NCBI GenBank assembly: GCA_900299555.1
Contig: OODV01000190.1
Coordinates: 16,121 to 80,120, forward strand
DNA from: an uncultured Endozoicomonas sp.
GTDB lineage: Bacteria > Pseudomonadota > Gammaproteobacteria > Pseudomonadales > Endozoicomonadaceae
Direction: 5' to 3'
DNA: 64,000 bases
The notes beneath the pieces were generated by a model. It was not told the origin of the DNA. It did no database searches and saw only the letters and a list, made by a program, of their open reading frames with translations. Every line of letters starts with the position of its first letter. The stretch's first letter is position 1. Positions 27,713 through 38,109 of the stretch are shown here, one piece after another. Both the position numbers and the translations under genes were made by a program.

Positions 27713-28087
27713 GTGATTGCAGGAATTGGTACCGATATCGTCCGGATTGAACGAATTGAACGCTCCCTTAACCGATTGGGTGATGCATTTGCCCGCCGGA
27801 TTCTGACCCAATTTGAATTATCTGTCTGGTCTGAGAGTGCTAAGCCAGCATCTTATCTTGCCAAGCGATTTGCAGCCAAGGAAGCGGTTGCAAAAGCATT
27901 TGGAACGGGTATTGGTAAATTATCTTTTCAACATATTGAAATCAGAAATAACTATATCGGAGCACCGGAGCTGGTTCTGTACAGTTATGCGCTTGAATTA
28001 CAGCACCAAAAAGGCATAAAACATTGCCATATTAGTCTTTCAGATGAACAAGATAACGCCATCGCTTTTGTTGTTCTGGAGGGCTAA
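27713..28087 (+). CDS. acpS: holo-[acyl-carrier-protein] synthase
   Basis: 124 residues. AcpS transfers the 4'-phosphopantetheine arm from CoA to acyl carrier protein. The magnesium-binding motifs are GIGTDIVRIERIE at the start and LAKRFAAKEAVAKAFGTGIG in the middle. The GTG start follows the pdxJ stop immediately. The stop codon sits in the loop of a hairpin that may end the long operon. Confidence 0.96.
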   Translation: MIAGIGTDIVRIERIERSLNRLGDAFARRILTQFELSVWSESAKPASYLAKRFAAKEAVAKAFGTGIGKLSFQHIEIRNNYIGAPELVLYSYALELQHQKGIKHCHISLSDEQDNAIAFVVLEG

Positions 28088-28099
28088 AAGCCTCTCCAG
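28076..28099 (+). terminator. hairpin spanning the acpS stop codon
   Basis: ctggagggct and agcctctccag pair over ten bases with a one-base bulge and an AAA loop that includes the stop codon. No U-tract follows, so termination efficiency is uncertain. Confidence 0.4.
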
Positions 28100-28108
28100 A
28101 TACAATGT

Positions 28109-28139
28109 ACTATGCAAGCAGTATTCAATGATGCATAGT
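28109..28139. terminator. inverted repeat between convergent acpS and gacS
   Basis: ACTATGCA and TGCATAGT form an 8-bp perfect stem with a 15-base loop, in the 55-base gap between converging genes. No T-run follows on either strand. A bidirectional terminator is inferred from position. Confidence 0.4.
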
Positions 28140-28142
28140 GTG

Positions 28143-30983
28143 TTAACTTGCTTCCTCTGCTTCTGCGTTATCAATCTCCCATTCCTTAAGTCGAATAATT
28201 GACTGAACTAACAACTGAAAATCTTCTTTGATCTTGTCGTGGGAGAGATCATTGTATTGCTTCAGTCTGGTTTCCAGTCTGTTGCAAATCCTTTCCATCT
28301 CGGGAATACCACAATATCGACAGGCGCCATGTAACCGATGCACCCGTTCAAGAACGGTTGAAAAATTATTCTCCTCCCAGCCCACTCTGAGTGTTTCCAG
28401 GTCATCTTCAAGGCCATCCTTCATCATGACCAGCATCTCATGAGCCAGTTGTGAGTTCCCTGCAGCCAGTTTTAAAGCCAGGTTTTCATCAACCGGACTT
28501 TCCTGGGCACTGGTTGCACTGGTAATGGGTATGTTTATTTTTGGAGTTGGTCGATACTCTTTGCCCTCGATACTCTCTGAAGGGGCTATAGCCCATTGAT
28601 TCAGCATGCTGATCAAGTGTTTCTCACTGACCGGCTTACTTAGATAGTCATCAAAACCACTTTGCAAAAGAACTTTCTTTTCTTCAGGCAAAGCGTGGGC
28701 AGTAACGGCAATAATAGGGGTGCGCTGATTAATAGGGATTTCTTTTCGAATTCTCTTTGTGGCTTCCATGCCATCAAGGATGGGCATTTGAACATCCATA
28801 AAAATAATGTCGAAGGGTAAGTGTTTGCAAAGTTCAATTGCATCAAAACCATTTTCTGCTGTTATCAAGGGCTGGCCAAGTTGGCCAAGGATGGTTTTGA
28901 GTAACTTCAGGTTAACAGGGTTATCATCAACGGCCAGAATTTTCAGAGATTTAATTATTAGGCGAGGGTCAAAAGCCTGTTGGCCTTCCCTGTAAGAGAT
29001 GAGTCTCTTGAGACGACTAAGTCCTACGGGTTTGAGTAATGTATTTATTTCGTTTGGCAATATAGCGTCAGGCAGGTTTGTTGCTTCGGCTGATGTTAGA
29101 AGTGTAATAGTAGAGCTGGCATGACAAGAGTGGAGCTGTTCAATGGCCTGTTCAAGGTTAACATCATCAAGATTAACGAAGATGTGATTAAAGTTCTTAC
29201 AAGTCTTGCCGGAAGCTATTGCCTGCTGAAAACTGGTTGCCGTGATATTAGCGCCCATTTTATCAAGCAAATGAAAGATAGAGAGCCTGGTGAGTTCATG
29301 AGGTTCTATAAGGAGTACGTTTTGACCATCCAGAGGCTTTTCGATAGCAGCCTGTTGGCTCTTATTGTTAGGCGCTAGTGGTCCAGTAACCTTTGTCTTA
29401 AAAGTGAACCAGAAAGTAGCTCCTTGTCCTAAGTCAGACTCCAGAGCAATCTCACCACCCATCTGTTCTACCAGGCTTTTACAGATAGAAAGACCGAGGC
29501 CAGTACCTCCAACTCTTCGGGTTTTACTCGTATCTGCCTGGGCAAAGGCATGGAATAGCTTATGGTGTTGTTCCCGGGTAAGGCCAATACCCGTGTCAGC
29601 CACTGAAATTCTCAGGGTTATCTGATCATCATGCCCTTGTCCGTTTAAAGAGTCGTTATCTGCGTTCCGACGTTCATCATTATGTGTAGGGAGGCGTTGT
29701 ACATCCTGTTCATGGCTGTTTTGATCGATCATTACGCGAACAGCTACAGAGCCGTAGCTGGTGAATTTGATGGCATTGCTGATCAGGTTGGTAAGTACCT
29801 GTTTTAATCGTTGCCCGTCAATGAGAATATTTTCAGGTACATCGTCGTATATAAAGTGAACAATTTCCAGTGACTTACCATGAGCTGACGGCGCCATAAA
29901 CGTCATAACATCTTCAATGATTTCACGGAGGCATGCAGGCTGGGGGTCAAGCTCTAATTTGCCCGCTTCCATTCGAGAGAAATCAAGAATATCGTTAAGC
30001 ATGGTGAGCAAACCTTGAGAGGATTTCTCAATGGTACTAATGTAGTCGTATTGTTGTGGTGTCAGACTGGAGCTGAGCATTAAGTTTGAAAAGCCAATAA
30101 TACCATTTAGTGGCGTTCTGATCTCATGACTCATATTGGCAAGGAATTCACTCTTGCTTCGGCTTGCTTCCAGTGCTTCTTTTCTGGCCAGATCCAGTTC
30201 AACATTCTGAATCTCAATGGTTTCGAGTGTTTCCTGTAGCTCATCATTATATTGAGCGATATGGCTGGTCATTTTCTGATGTTTAGCCTGGAGGCTATCC
30301 AGCATTTCATTGATGGCTGATTCCAGTTCATGCATCAGGCTTCCGGAGTTGTCCGGAAGGCGGGTGTCAAAGAAACCATCCCGTATACGACCAATGACCC
30401 TTGCCATATTATTCAGAGGTCGAGTAACACTATTACCCAGCTTAAGGCTGATCACCAATGCGATCGCAAGCCCCATGGCGATCACAATAATACTGAATGC
30501 CAGAGAGCGGTACCGGGTGAGGTGTGTTTCTGCATAGGTGTAATCAATAATAAGCCAGCCATCGTTTACCATACTGTTAGGCTTGGTAATCGGGTTGGCG
30601 ACTTGAATAATCTGGTCATTTTGGAACCAGGTTTGGTTTGGTCCCATCAGTGAGGATATTTTGCCCGTGGCTGTCAGTGTTGGTCCTGCATGGAGAACTT
30701 CCTTACCTTTTTCATTCACCAGACTGACCGCGCGAATGTCCATATCGTCGAGCAGCATGCTGATGAGGGTTTGCAGCTCTTCACGCTGGGTTTTATGTAG
30801 CAGAAGCGCAGCAATTGCCGCCTTTTGTTCGGATTGAGTAAGCGCCTTGGCCATGAGCTGATTGTCCAGCTCGTTATATCGCTTACTCAGATAGACGCCA
30901 CCCATGAGTATCGAGACGATAATACCGGGTAAAAAGGCCAGCAGAAGAATGCGTTGACGGAATGCCAGAAGATGCTGTCTCAT
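28143..30983 (-). CDS. gacS: Gac/BarA-type hybrid sensor kinase
   Basis: 946 residues from ATG 30983 (AAAGG upstream); a longer frame to 31058 is open but starts within non-conserved sequence. GacS/BarA phosphorylates GacA/UvrY to control the Rsm/Csr small RNAs. Seen in order: membrane helix (~12-32), periplasmic loop, second helix (~150-172), HAMP, His[18 protein letters not shown] (H286), HATPase ([16 protein letters not shown]), a degenerate receiver (~555-675, N604 where Asp is expected), a true receiver (D730 in MDVQMP) and HPt [12 protein letters not shown] (H882). It is divergent from cysM, as near Pseudomonas gacS. Confidence 0.95.
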   Translation of the reverse strand: MRQHLLAFRQRILLLAFLPGIIVSILMGGVYLSKRYNELDNQLMAKALTQSEQKAAIAALLLHKTQREELQTLISMLLDDMDIRAVSLVNEKGKEVLHAGPTLTATGKISSLMGPNQTWFQNDQIIQVANPITKPNSMVNDGWLIIDYTYAETHLTRYRSLAFSIIVIAMGLAIALVISLKLGNSVTRPLNNMARVIGRIRDGFFDTRLPDNSGSLMHELESAINEMLDSLQAKHQKMTSHIAQYNDELQETLETIEIQNVELDLARKEALEASRSKSEFLANMSHEIRTPLNGIIGFSNLMLSSSLTPQQYDYISTIEKSSQGLLTMLNDILDFSRMEAGKLELDPQPACLREIIEDVMTFMAPSAHGKSLEIVHFIYDDVPENILIDGQRLKQVLTNLISNAIKFTSYGSVAVRVMIDQNSHEQDVQRLPTHNDERRNADNDSLNGQGHDDQITLRISVADTGIGLTREQHHKLFHAFAQADTSKTRRVGGTGLGLSICKSLVEQMGGEIALESDLGQGATFWFTFKTKVTGPLAPNNKSQQAAIEKPLDGQNVLLIEPHELTRLSIFHLLDKMGANITATSFQQAIASGKTCKNFNHIFVNLDDVNLEQAIEQLHSCHASSTITLLTSAEATNLPDAILPNEINTLLKPVGLSRLKRLISYREGQQAFDPRLIIKSLKILAVDDNPVNLKLLKTILGQLGQPLITAENGFDAIELCKHLPFDIIFMDVQMPILDGMEATKRIRKEIPINQRTPIIAVTAHALPEEKKVLLQSGFDDYLSKPVSEKHLISMLNQWAIAPSESIEGKEYRPTPKINIPITSATSAQESPVDENLALKLAAGNSQLAHEMLVMMKDGLEDDLETLRVGWEENNFSTVLERVHRLHGACRYCGIPEMERICNRLETRLKQYNDLSHDKIKEDFQLLVQSIIRLKEWEIDNAEAEEAS

Positions 30984-31169
30984 GGTACTGCCTTTCCCTG
31001 TTTGGCTTTTGTTATGTATTATGCAGGGTTTATGCTCAAAGCCATTAAAAAACAACAACCTTATATCAGATGTCCGAAGGTCGGCTTTTTAGTGCATGGG
31101 CGCTGATGAATAGCCAGTTGCCAGAAATATTATTTTCTGAGCCAGCATAATAAAGTTAATGCAAGATAT

Positions 31170-32060
31170 ATGTCCATGGAATATCCGACAATAGAGTCGA
31201 TTATTGGCAATACGCCTCTGGTTCGCCTGCAGCGTATGCAGGGAAAAAGCTCAAACGCTGTACTGCTCAAACTGGAGGGGCAGAACCCTGCAGGATCTGT
31301 GAAGGATCGCCCTGCCTTATCCATGATTGTGGAAGCAGAGGCCCGAAATGCAATCAGCCCGGGTGATACATTGATTGAGGCCACCAGTGGCAATACTGGA
31401 ATAGCTCTGGCTATGGCAGCAGCAGTCCGGGGTTACAAAATGATTTTGATCATGCCGGACAGCATGAGTATTGAGCGTCGTGCAGCCATGAGTGCTTATG
31501 GTGCTGAACTGATTCTGGTCAGCGATGGTATGGAAGGAGCAAGAGATAAAGCGCTTGATATGCAAAGGCAGGGCCTGGGTAAGGTCTTGAATCAGTTTGC
31601 CAATCCCGATAATCCTCTTGCGCATTATGGGACTACCGGCCCTGAAATATGGCAGCAGACCAATGGTAAGATTACGCACTTTATCAGCTCTATGGGGACG
31701 ACTGGAACCATAATGGGCGCTTCCCGTTATTTGAAACAGCAGAACCCATCCGTTCAGGTACTGGGTTTACAGCCTGAAGATGGAGCTCAAATTCCGGGGA
31801 TTCGTCGTTGGAGTCCTGAATATTTACCGGCTATTTTTGATCGCTCAGCCATCGATGATGTCATGGATATCGGACAGGTAGAGGCAGAGGAGTGTATGAG
31901 GCAGCTTGCTCGCGAAGAAGGTATATTTTGCGGTGTTTCATCGGGTGGCGCTGTTGCAGCGGCTCTCAGGGTTTCAAAAACCGTAGAGGATGCCACCATT
32001 GTTGCGATTATCTGTGATCGTGGTGATCGCTATCTTTCGACCGGCGTATTTCTTCCTTAA
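31170..32060 (+). CDS. cysM: cysteine synthase B
   Basis: 296 residues, a PLP-dependent O-acetylserine sulfhydrylase that can use sulfide or thiosulfate. The PLP lysine is in NPAGSVKDRPA; the phosphate-binding loop is EATSGNTGIALA; SSMGTTGTIMG and CGVSSGGAVAAA also match. Length and the CysM-type RGDRYLSTGVF C-terminus separate it from CysK. It is divergent from gacS with a 186-base gap. Confidence 0.95.
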   Translation: MSMEYPTIESIIGNTPLVRLQRMQGKSSNAVLLKLEGQNPAGSVKDRPALSMIVEAEARNAISPGDTLIEATSGNTGIALAMAAAVRGYKMILIMPDSMSIERRAAMSAYGAELILVSDGMEGARDKALDMQRQGLGKVLNQFANPDNPLAHYGTTGPEIWQQTNGKITHFISSMGTTGTIMGASRYLKQQNPSVQVLGLQPEDGAQIPGIRRWSPEYLPAIFDRSAIDDVMDIGQVEAEECMRQLAREEGIFCGVSSGGAVAAALRVSKTVEDATIVAIICDRGDRYLSTGVFLP

Positions 32061-32187
32061 AGAAACGATAGACTTTGTAAAATATTGAAATTTCAATAAA
32101 TAGACTTCAGCTCTGAGTTTTTTGTGACGGGTATCCAATGTAGAATTGCCGTTTTAATGCGTGCAGATAAAATGTTGGAAGTTAAAT

Positions 32188-33528
32188 ATGCGCTTTAAAC
32201 GTAGTACCTCAAATCCATTCTTCCTGAATGAGGATGTGCGTATTGAGGCGCTTTCCCATGATGGCAGGGGGATTGCCCGCTATCAGGGAAAAACCCTGTT
32301 TGTTGATGGCGCATTACCGAATGAAGTAGTCCGGGTTCAGGTTGTTGAAGATAAGCGACGATTCATGAATGCGCGCGTCAAAGAAATCCTCACTCCTTCA
32401 TCTGAGCGTCGTGATCCTGAATGCCAGCACTTTCGTCAATGTGGGGGCTGCAGCTTACAATACTGGTCTCATGAGGGACAACTCAGTAGCAAACAGCAGA
32501 TAGTCCTTGATCAGTTACGACGTTTTGCCAATATAAGTCCAGAGTATATTGATGAATCGCTGGTTTCTCCTCCCTATGGATACCGTTATCGGTGCCGACT
32601 GGCCATACGCTGGCTAAAAGGGAGTATTCAGCTTGGTTTCCGTGAAAAGGCCAATAATACCATTTGTGTTATTGAAGACTGCCCGGTTCTGGCAGAACCT
32701 TTACAGGAAATACCTGAGCTTCTTAAGTCATTTCTGCCAACGCTAAAAAGCCGCGAAGCTGTTTCACATGCAGAGTGTTTCCTTGCGGAGAATGGCCGAG
32801 GGTTACTACTGCGCCATATCAAGCCTTTGATAGAAAGTGATCAGGAACTCTTAAGAGCATTTGCGGCTTCTCATCAGCTCTTCCTCTATCTGCAGGGAAG
32901 TCCTGAGAGGATTGATCCTTTTTATCCGAAAGATGGTCATGAAAAGCTTTATTACTCATTACCGGGCTCAGATTTAAAGTTGTATTTCAGACCTCAGGAT
33001 TTTACCCAGGTCAACTGGACGATAAATCAAGCCATGGTTAATCAGGCCATTGAATGGCTTAGTCCAAAACCCACAGATAAGATATTGGATCTATTTTGTG
33101 GCCTTGGTAATTTCTCATTGCCGTTGGCCAGAAAATCAGCGCATGTGACGGGTGTGGAAGGCTTGCAGAGTTCGGTGGCTCAGGCTTGCAGGAATGCTGA
33201 GCTGAATGGTTGTATAAACACGCATTTTTATCAGGCTGATCTGGCCAGTAATTTCAGTTCAGAAATATGGGCTAGAGAGCGATATGATATTGTTGTCATG
33301 GATCCGCCAAGGGCTGGTGCTGATTTTTTGATTGGTCAGTTGGATAATGTACTGCCTGACCGGTTGTTGTATATTTCCTGTAATCCGGCGACACTGGCAA
33401 GAGATGCAGGTACCCTGACATCCTACGGTTTCAAGCTGCACCGCCTATGCGTAATGGACATGTTTCCACAAACAGCACATGTGGAGTCCATGGCTCTGTT
33501 TATTCGGGCGAAATCCATCAGATCGTAG
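32188..33528 (+). CDS. rlmD: 23S rRNA (uracil-1939-C5) methyltransferase RlmD
   Basis: 446 residues from ATG 32188, which has GGAAG at good spacing; an upstream in-frame GTG at 32161 is less likely. RlmD adds a methyl group to U1939 using SAM and carries an iron-sulfur cluster. An N-terminal TRAM domain (~10-68) is followed by cluster cysteines (CQHFRQCGGC, and IEDCPV). The SAM motif is LDLFCGLGNFSLPLA; the catalytic cysteine is in YISCNPATLARD after DPPRAGAD. relA follows on the same strand. Confidence 0.95.
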   Translation: MRFKRSTSNPFFLNEDVRIEALSHDGRGIARYQGKTLFVDGALPNEVVRVQVVEDKRRFMNARVKEILTPSSERRDPECQHFRQCGGCSLQYWSHEGQLSSKQQIVLDQLRRFANISPEYIDESLVSPPYGYRYRCRLAIRWLKGSIQLGFREKANNTICVIEDCPVLAEPLQEIPELLKSFLPTLKSREAVSHAECFLAENGRGLLLRHIKPLIESDQELLRAFAASHQLFLYLQGSPERIDPFYPKDGHEKLYYSLPGSDLKLYFRPQDFTQVNWTINQAMVNQAIEWLSPKPTDKILDLFCGLGNFSLPLARKSAHVTGVEGLQSSVAQACRNAELNGCINTHFYQADLASNFSSEIWARERYDIVVMDPPRAGADFLIGQLDNVLPDRLLYISCNPATLARDAGTLTSYGFKLHRLCVMDMFPQTAHVESMALFIRAKSIRS

Positions 33529-33677
33529 TGAGTTAGTAAGTAGTTTTTCTGGCAACAATATTAAATCCGGAATGCCGGGTACGGGATGCCGGACAACCAA
33601 AACGCCACACCTGAACTTTGAGCATGGGGAAGGTTGATAATGGTGTTATTTATATAGAAAGAGACGGAATGGAATAG

Positions 33678-35927
33678 ATGGTTAAGGTTAGAGAGGATCA
33701 GCCCCAGCACTATGACGGTAGTGTCGATTTGGGTGCCTGGCTGAATCGCCTTCAGGAACGTTATGGTGTCGGTGATACGGACAGTCTGAGAGAGGCCTGT
33801 GAACTGGCTCGTCAGGCTGAGCTGCTTGCTATGCAGCAAAGTTCAGCTGATGACACTGTCTGGCCAACGGGGAAAGGTTGTTTTCGAACCGGGCTGGAGA
33901 TGGCAGAAATCCTGGCCGAGCTGAAACTGGATATGGATACCCTGGTTGCAGCCGTTCTCTACCGAGCCGTCCGTGAAGCTAAGTTACCTCTTGCTCAAGT
34001 AAAGGAAAACTTCGGAAGTGTTGTTGCCGGATTAATCAAGGACGTTCAAGGCATGGCTGCCATAAGTAATATTCAGAATCCGCGACGACAGGTGTTGGAT
34101 CATCGGCAGGACCAGCTTGAAAAGGTCCGGAAAATGCTGGTTTCCATCATTGATGATGTTCGTGTAGCTTTGATTAAACTGGCTGAGCGAACCTGTGCAA
34201 TTCGAGCAGTTCAGCATGCCAGTAAGGAGAAACGACAGCGGGTTGCCCGGGAAGTTTTTGAGATCTATGCTCCGCTGGCTCACCGGCTTGGCATTGGTTA
34301 CATCAAGTGGGAATTGGAAGATCTCTCATTCCGTTATCTGAAACCTCACGACTACAAAAAAATTGCCAAACTGTTGGATGGTAAGCGGCTTGATCGCCAG
34401 AAGTACATAACTGATGTCGTCGATACGATGAAATCCTCATTGTCTGAGGCCAGTATTGAGGGTGATGTTAACGGTCGGGTAAAGCACATCTACAGTATCT
34501 GGCGCAAGATGAGACGGAAAAATGTCGATTTCCGCGATCTCTATGATATTCGTGCTGTCCGCATACTTACCCATGAAGTGCGTGATTGCTATGCGGCTCT
34601 GGGCGTGGTTCATTCCCTGTGGAATCATATTCCCAAAGAGTTTGATGATTACATTGCTACGCCTAAAGAAAATGGCTATCGCTCTTTGCATACGGCCGTT
34701 TTTGGTCCCGAAGGAAAAACCCTCGAAGTTCAGATACGAACCCACGACATGCACGAAGAGGCAGAACTTGGTGTTTGTGCGCACTGGAAGTATAAGGGGA
34801 CAGATGTTAATAGCCGCAGTGACAGCTATGAAGAAAAAATCTCATGGTTGCGGCAGGTTATGGAGTGGCATGAAGACCTCGGTGATCTCGGTGAACTGGG
34901 GGGGCAATGGCGAGCAGATGTTGAGCCTGATCGAATTTATGTGTTCACCAAAGATGGTCATGTGGTAGACCTTTCGGTGGGCTCCAGCCCCATTGATTTT
35001 GCTTACAGGATACATTCTGAAGTAGGCAGTCGCTGCCGTGGAGCTAAAGTTGCTGGTCGTATTGTGCCACTGAACCATAAGCTGAAGACAGGAGATCAGG
35101 TTGAGATTCTCACTGCTCCCAATGCCCGTCCGAGTCGGGACTGGCTGAATCCTGATCTCGGCTATGTCACTACCAGCCGCGCCAGGGCAAAAATTACCAG
35201 CTGGTTCAAGAAGCAGGACCGTGACGCCAATATTGCTGATGGGCAGATCCTTCTGGAAATTGAACTCAAACGACAAGCGTTGAATGGTGTTAATTACAAT
35301 GAGCTTGCGCTGGCCGTTAATTGTCTTGCTCCAGATGACATGTTTGCCGGCATTGGTGCCGGGGATATAAAGCTTCGTCATGTGGTATCACTGGCCCAGA
35401 AGCAGGTGGCTCCCGAAGAAGAGAAGTCCTTTGAAATTCGGACCAAGCCTCAACAGGAACGTTTGTCAGACAGTACTATTAATATTGATGGTGTTGGAAA
35501 CCTGCTGACTCAGATGGCAGGCTGCTGTCAGCCAGTCCCCGGTGATCCGATTATCGGCTACATTACTGTTGGCCGAGGAGTGACGATTCATCGTCAAGAC
35601 TGTAATACAGCGCTTTCTCTTCGTAGTCGTGAACCCGAACGCTTGATTGAAGTGAACTGGGGTACCAGGCCGGACTACAGTTATCCGGTGGATGTTATGA
35701 TTACGGCTTATGACCGTCCGGGGTTGTTGAGAGATATTACCGTAGTTCTGGCCAATGATAAGGTTAATGTGCTTTCGATGCAGACTCGAACCAGTAAGGA
35801 AGAGCATTTGGCCAGCATGTTGTTAACTATGGAAGTGTCCAGTCTTGAGAATCTGGGTCGGTTGTTGGCGAAAGTTAGTCAGTTGCCCAATGTTATAGAA
35901 GCGGTCCGTCACCGGAAAATGAGCTGA
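33678..35927 (+). CDS. relA: GTP pyrophosphokinase RelA
   Basis: 749 residues (E. coli 744). RelA makes (p)ppGpp on stalled ribosomes. The N-terminal hydrolase-like region lacks the HD-ED catalytic pair (AAVLYRAVREAKLP), so it should be a synthetase only. The synthetase domain shows YSIWRKMRRKNVDFRDLYD and ENGYRSLHTAV plus LEVQIRT. TGS (~405-470), zinc-finger-like (QMAGCCQPVPGD) and ACT domains (~670-749) follow. It precedes mazG, a pairing linked in E. coli to nucleotide control in starvation. Confidence 0.97.
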   Translation: MVKVREDQPQHYDGSVDLGAWLNRLQERYGVGDTDSLREACELARQAELLAMQQSSADDTVWPTGKGCFRTGLEMAEILAELKLDMDTLVAAVLYRAVREAKLPLAQVKENFGSVVAGLIKDVQGMAAISNIQNPRRQVLDHRQDQLEKVRKMLVSIIDDVRVALIKLAERTCAIRAVQHASKEKRQRVAREVFEIYAPLAHRLGIGYIKWELEDLSFRYLKPHDYKKIAKLLDGKRLDRQKYITDVVDTMKSSLSEASIEGDVNGRVKHIYSIWRKMRRKNVDFRDLYDIRAVRILTHEVRDCYAALGVVHSLWNHIPKEFDDYIATPKENGYRSLHTAVFGPEGKTLEVQIRTHDMHEEAELGVCAHWKYKGTDVNSRSDSYEEKISWLRQVMEWHEDLGDLGELGGQWRADVEPDRIYVFTKDGHVVDLSVGSSPIDFAYRIHSEVGSRCRGAKVAGRIVPLNHKLKTGDQVEILTAPNARPSRDWLNPDLGYVTTSRARAKITSWFKKQDRDANIADGQILLEIELKRQALNGVNYNELALAVNCLAPDDMFAGIGAGDIKLRHVVSLAQKQVAPEEEKSFEIRTKPQQERLSDSTINIDGVGNLLTQMAGCCQPVPGDPIIGYITVGRGVTIHRQDCNTALSLRSREPERLIEVNWGTRPDYSYPVDVMITAYDRPGLLRDITVVLANDKVNVLSMQTRTSKEEHLASMLLTMEVSSLENLGRLLAKVSQLPNVIEAVRHRKMS

Positions 35928-35942
35928 TTAGTACAATTATTT

Positions 35943-35957
35943 CCACGCATTGCGTGG
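35943..35957 (+). terminator. small hairpin after relA
   Basis: CCACGC-att-GCGTGG lies 16 bases after the relA stop. It has no real T-run, and mazG begins 45 bases later, so it may act as a processing or partial termination signal at best. Confidence 0.3.
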
Positions 35958-36002
35958 GAATGCCTCCTTTATAGTGGTATCGAATGTTTGCAGGAGCCTG
36001 GT

Positions 36003-36812
36003 TTGTCCTATTCCATTGATGAGCTTATCACCTTGATGGCCAGGCTTAGAGATAAAGAGCATGGTTGCCCCTGGGATCTTAAGCAAACTTTCGAGACTAT
36101 TGCTCCATATACTTTAGAAGAAGCGTGTGAGGTCGCTGAAGCGATTGAGCGACAAGATTATTTGAATCTCAGGGAAGAGTTGGGAGATCTGTTATTTCAA
36201 GTGATTTTCCATGCCCAGATGGCATCGGAAAACGGGCTTTTTAACTTCACAGATATTACCGAAGGATTATTGGCAAAGCTTTTGCGCCGGCATCCTCATG
36301 TATTTCCTGATGGTAGCCTTGAATCATTCTCTTCTCCAGACAAGCTGTCACCCGAGGAGGTCAAGCAGAAATGGCAGGAAATAAAGGCAGAGGAAAAAAA
36401 GCAGAAGGGACAAAAGCTAACTGAGTCTGCGTTGCCAGATGATCTGCCTGGCACATTACCAACTTTACAGCGTGCAGAGAAAATTCAGGCTGCAGCGGCA
36501 AGAGTGGGTTTTGACTGGCCAGAGGCTGAATCGGTATTTGATAAAATTCAGGAAGAGCTGGCTGAAATCCACGAAGCAAGAGCAGAAAGTCAGGAGCGAA
36601 TTTCAGAAGAAGTTGGTGACCTGTTATTTGCCTGTGTCAATCTTGCACGTCACCTCGGGGTTGATGCCGATATGTCCTTGCGGAAGGCATGCCATAAATT
36701 TGATGGGCGCTTTCGCAAAATGGAAGCGCTTGCCGCAACCAATGATCGGGCTTTTGAGCAGTTAACATTAGAAGAAATGGAAAACTACTGGCAGCAGATA
36801 AAGAGAGAATAG
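36003..36812 (+). CDS. mazG: nucleoside triphosphate pyrophosphohydrolase MazG
   Basis: 269 residues. MazG hydrolyses NTPs and dNTPs to monophosphates and can lower ppGpp levels. Two MazG domains are seen, the first with GCPWDLKQTFETIAPYTLEEACEV and EELGDLLFQVIFHAQ, the second with EEVGDLLFACVNLARHLG. The start is taken as TTG 36003 because AGGAG lies seven bases upstream; TTG 35988 would add five residues but overlaps that ribosome site. Confidence 0.95.
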   Translation: MSYSIDELITLMARLRDKEHGCPWDLKQTFETIAPYTLEEACEVAEAIERQDYLNLREELGDLLFQVIFHAQMASENGLFNFTDITEGLLAKLLRRHPHVFPDGSLESFSSPDKLSPEEVKQKWQEIKAEEKKQKGQKLTESALPDDLPGTLPTLQRAEKIQAAAARVGFDWPEAESVFDKIQEELAEIHEARAESQERISEEVGDLLFACVNLARHLGVDADMSLRKACHKFDGRFRKMEALAATNDRAFEQLTLEEMENYWQQIKRE

Positions 36813-36887
36813 TTAGCATTGAATTCATAGGGATAAACCCTTGTGTGCTTACAGTGCTCAGTCTGGCGATGTTAATCAATTGATGGG

Positions 36888-37340
36888 TTAGGCTTTAGAT
36901 TTTTTTGCTAATAGTTTATCAAGATTATTGGCGAAATCCTGGCGGTCACTTTGGCTGATGGCTGAGACTCCACCCGTTTGAATGCCGCTTGATCTTAGCG
37001 TATCCATAAAGTCCCGCATATTCAGTCGTGCCCTGATATTGCTGTCGGTATATAGCTCGCCTCGGGGGTTTAATGCTAATGCACCTTTTTCAATAACTTC
37101 GGCTGCTAGAGGAATATCAGCGGTAATGACTAAGTCGTCACTGGTGATGCGTTTGACTATTTCATTATCCGCGACATCAAAACCAGAACTTACCTGCATG
37201 AATTTGATGTATTTAGACTTTGCCACTTGTAAAAAATGATTCGCCACAAAAGTTGTTGGTGTTTTCGTACGCTCAGCCGCCCGGTATAAAATTTCTTTTA
37301 TTACCAGAGGACAGGCATCAGCATCGACCCATATTTCCAT
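36888..37340 (-). CDS. yaiI: UPF0178 (DUF188) family protein YaiI
   Basis: 150 residues, the usual length. The family has a PIN-like fold and unknown function. Signatures seen: [19 protein letters not shown] at the N-terminus, [16 protein letters not shown] in the middle and [10 protein letters not shown]. It lies convergent to mazG, with 75 bases between. No partner gene suggests a role. Confidence 0.9.
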   Translation of the reverse strand: MEIWVDADACPLVIKEILYRAAERTKTPTTFVANHFLQVAKSKYIKFMQVSSGFDVADNEIVKRITSDDLVITADIPLAAEVIEKGALALNPRGELYTDSNIRARLNMRDFMDTLRSSGIQTGGVSAISQSDRQDFANNLDKLLAKKSKA

Positions 37341-37392
37341 CGTAAAATTCCAGTACTGATATGAGCAATTATTTTATTCTCTTAGAGCCTGG

Positions 37393-38015
37393 TTAATCCA
37401 GTAACATTTCTGGTGCAAGAATGTTGTGGAAACGCTCATCCATCGCCAGCCTGCTCGCAATGCCGCCATATGAAAAGCCCATGATCCCAATTTTTGAGCC
37501 ATCAGCCTAAGGGCTGCTTTGCAGCAGTTTATAAACTGAATAAGTATCGGTAATGACATCAAACTCGGTGACTGCATTCACCTTCATCATATAGTTTGTG
37601 TCTTCAGTAACTCCACGGGGTTGGTAATAGTCAACAGCCACAGCCGCTATGCCATTTTCTTTAAGAAGTTTAGCGTACTCATGCTCTCTACCCGGAGAAA
37701 TTCCTCCACTGCCGTGTAGGATAACCATTGCCGGTACAGGCTGATCGTTAGTGGCAATATCAGGTATATAAAGGTGTCCTATTCCAGTGGTAGGTCTGGC
37801 GTCTTACATGTTGTTTAACAACACATCCAGATCGAATGGTGTAGCACTTTGATAGTAGATGGTGTTGGTTGAGTTTTCACCCAGTTGGGCTATGGGCTAT
37901 AGATAATCAGGAAATGACGGAAAGGTAAGGTCGACCAGAAAGGCTTAAACCACCGTGATCTGTAGTAACCCTGCTGTAGCAACAACCAGGGCAGGCTGAG
38001 TATGGCTTTTTTCAT
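37393..38015 (-). pseudogene. decayed dienelactone-hydrolase-family alpha/beta hydrolase
   Basis: A remnant with signal-peptide start at 38015 (MKKAILSL), then a frameshift, then one continuous frame that holds recognisable sequence (IAQLGENSTNTIYYQSATPF, MVILHGSGGISPGREHEYA, KIGIMGFSYGG with the nucleophile serine). That frame is broken by in-frame stops at 37945-37947, 37897-37899, 37804-37806 and 37507-37509 and ends at 37393, shorter than the family. All four stops being in the same frame as the conserved motifs shows that this is one decayed gene and not several small ones. Confidence 0.85.
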
Positions 38016-38109
38016 GGGAGAGGCTCTTTCTTATTGTTCTAATGAGCGCTCCATTGTCTTTATTGAGAATTGCTCCTTACATCATCCGATCAGACGGCTT
38101 TACGAGTGC

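Noticed and set aside
37374..37577. Small separate gene in another frame of the hydrolase remnant
   Set aside because: The conserved hydrolase motif lies in the neighbouring frame with the stops, so this frame is a shadow.
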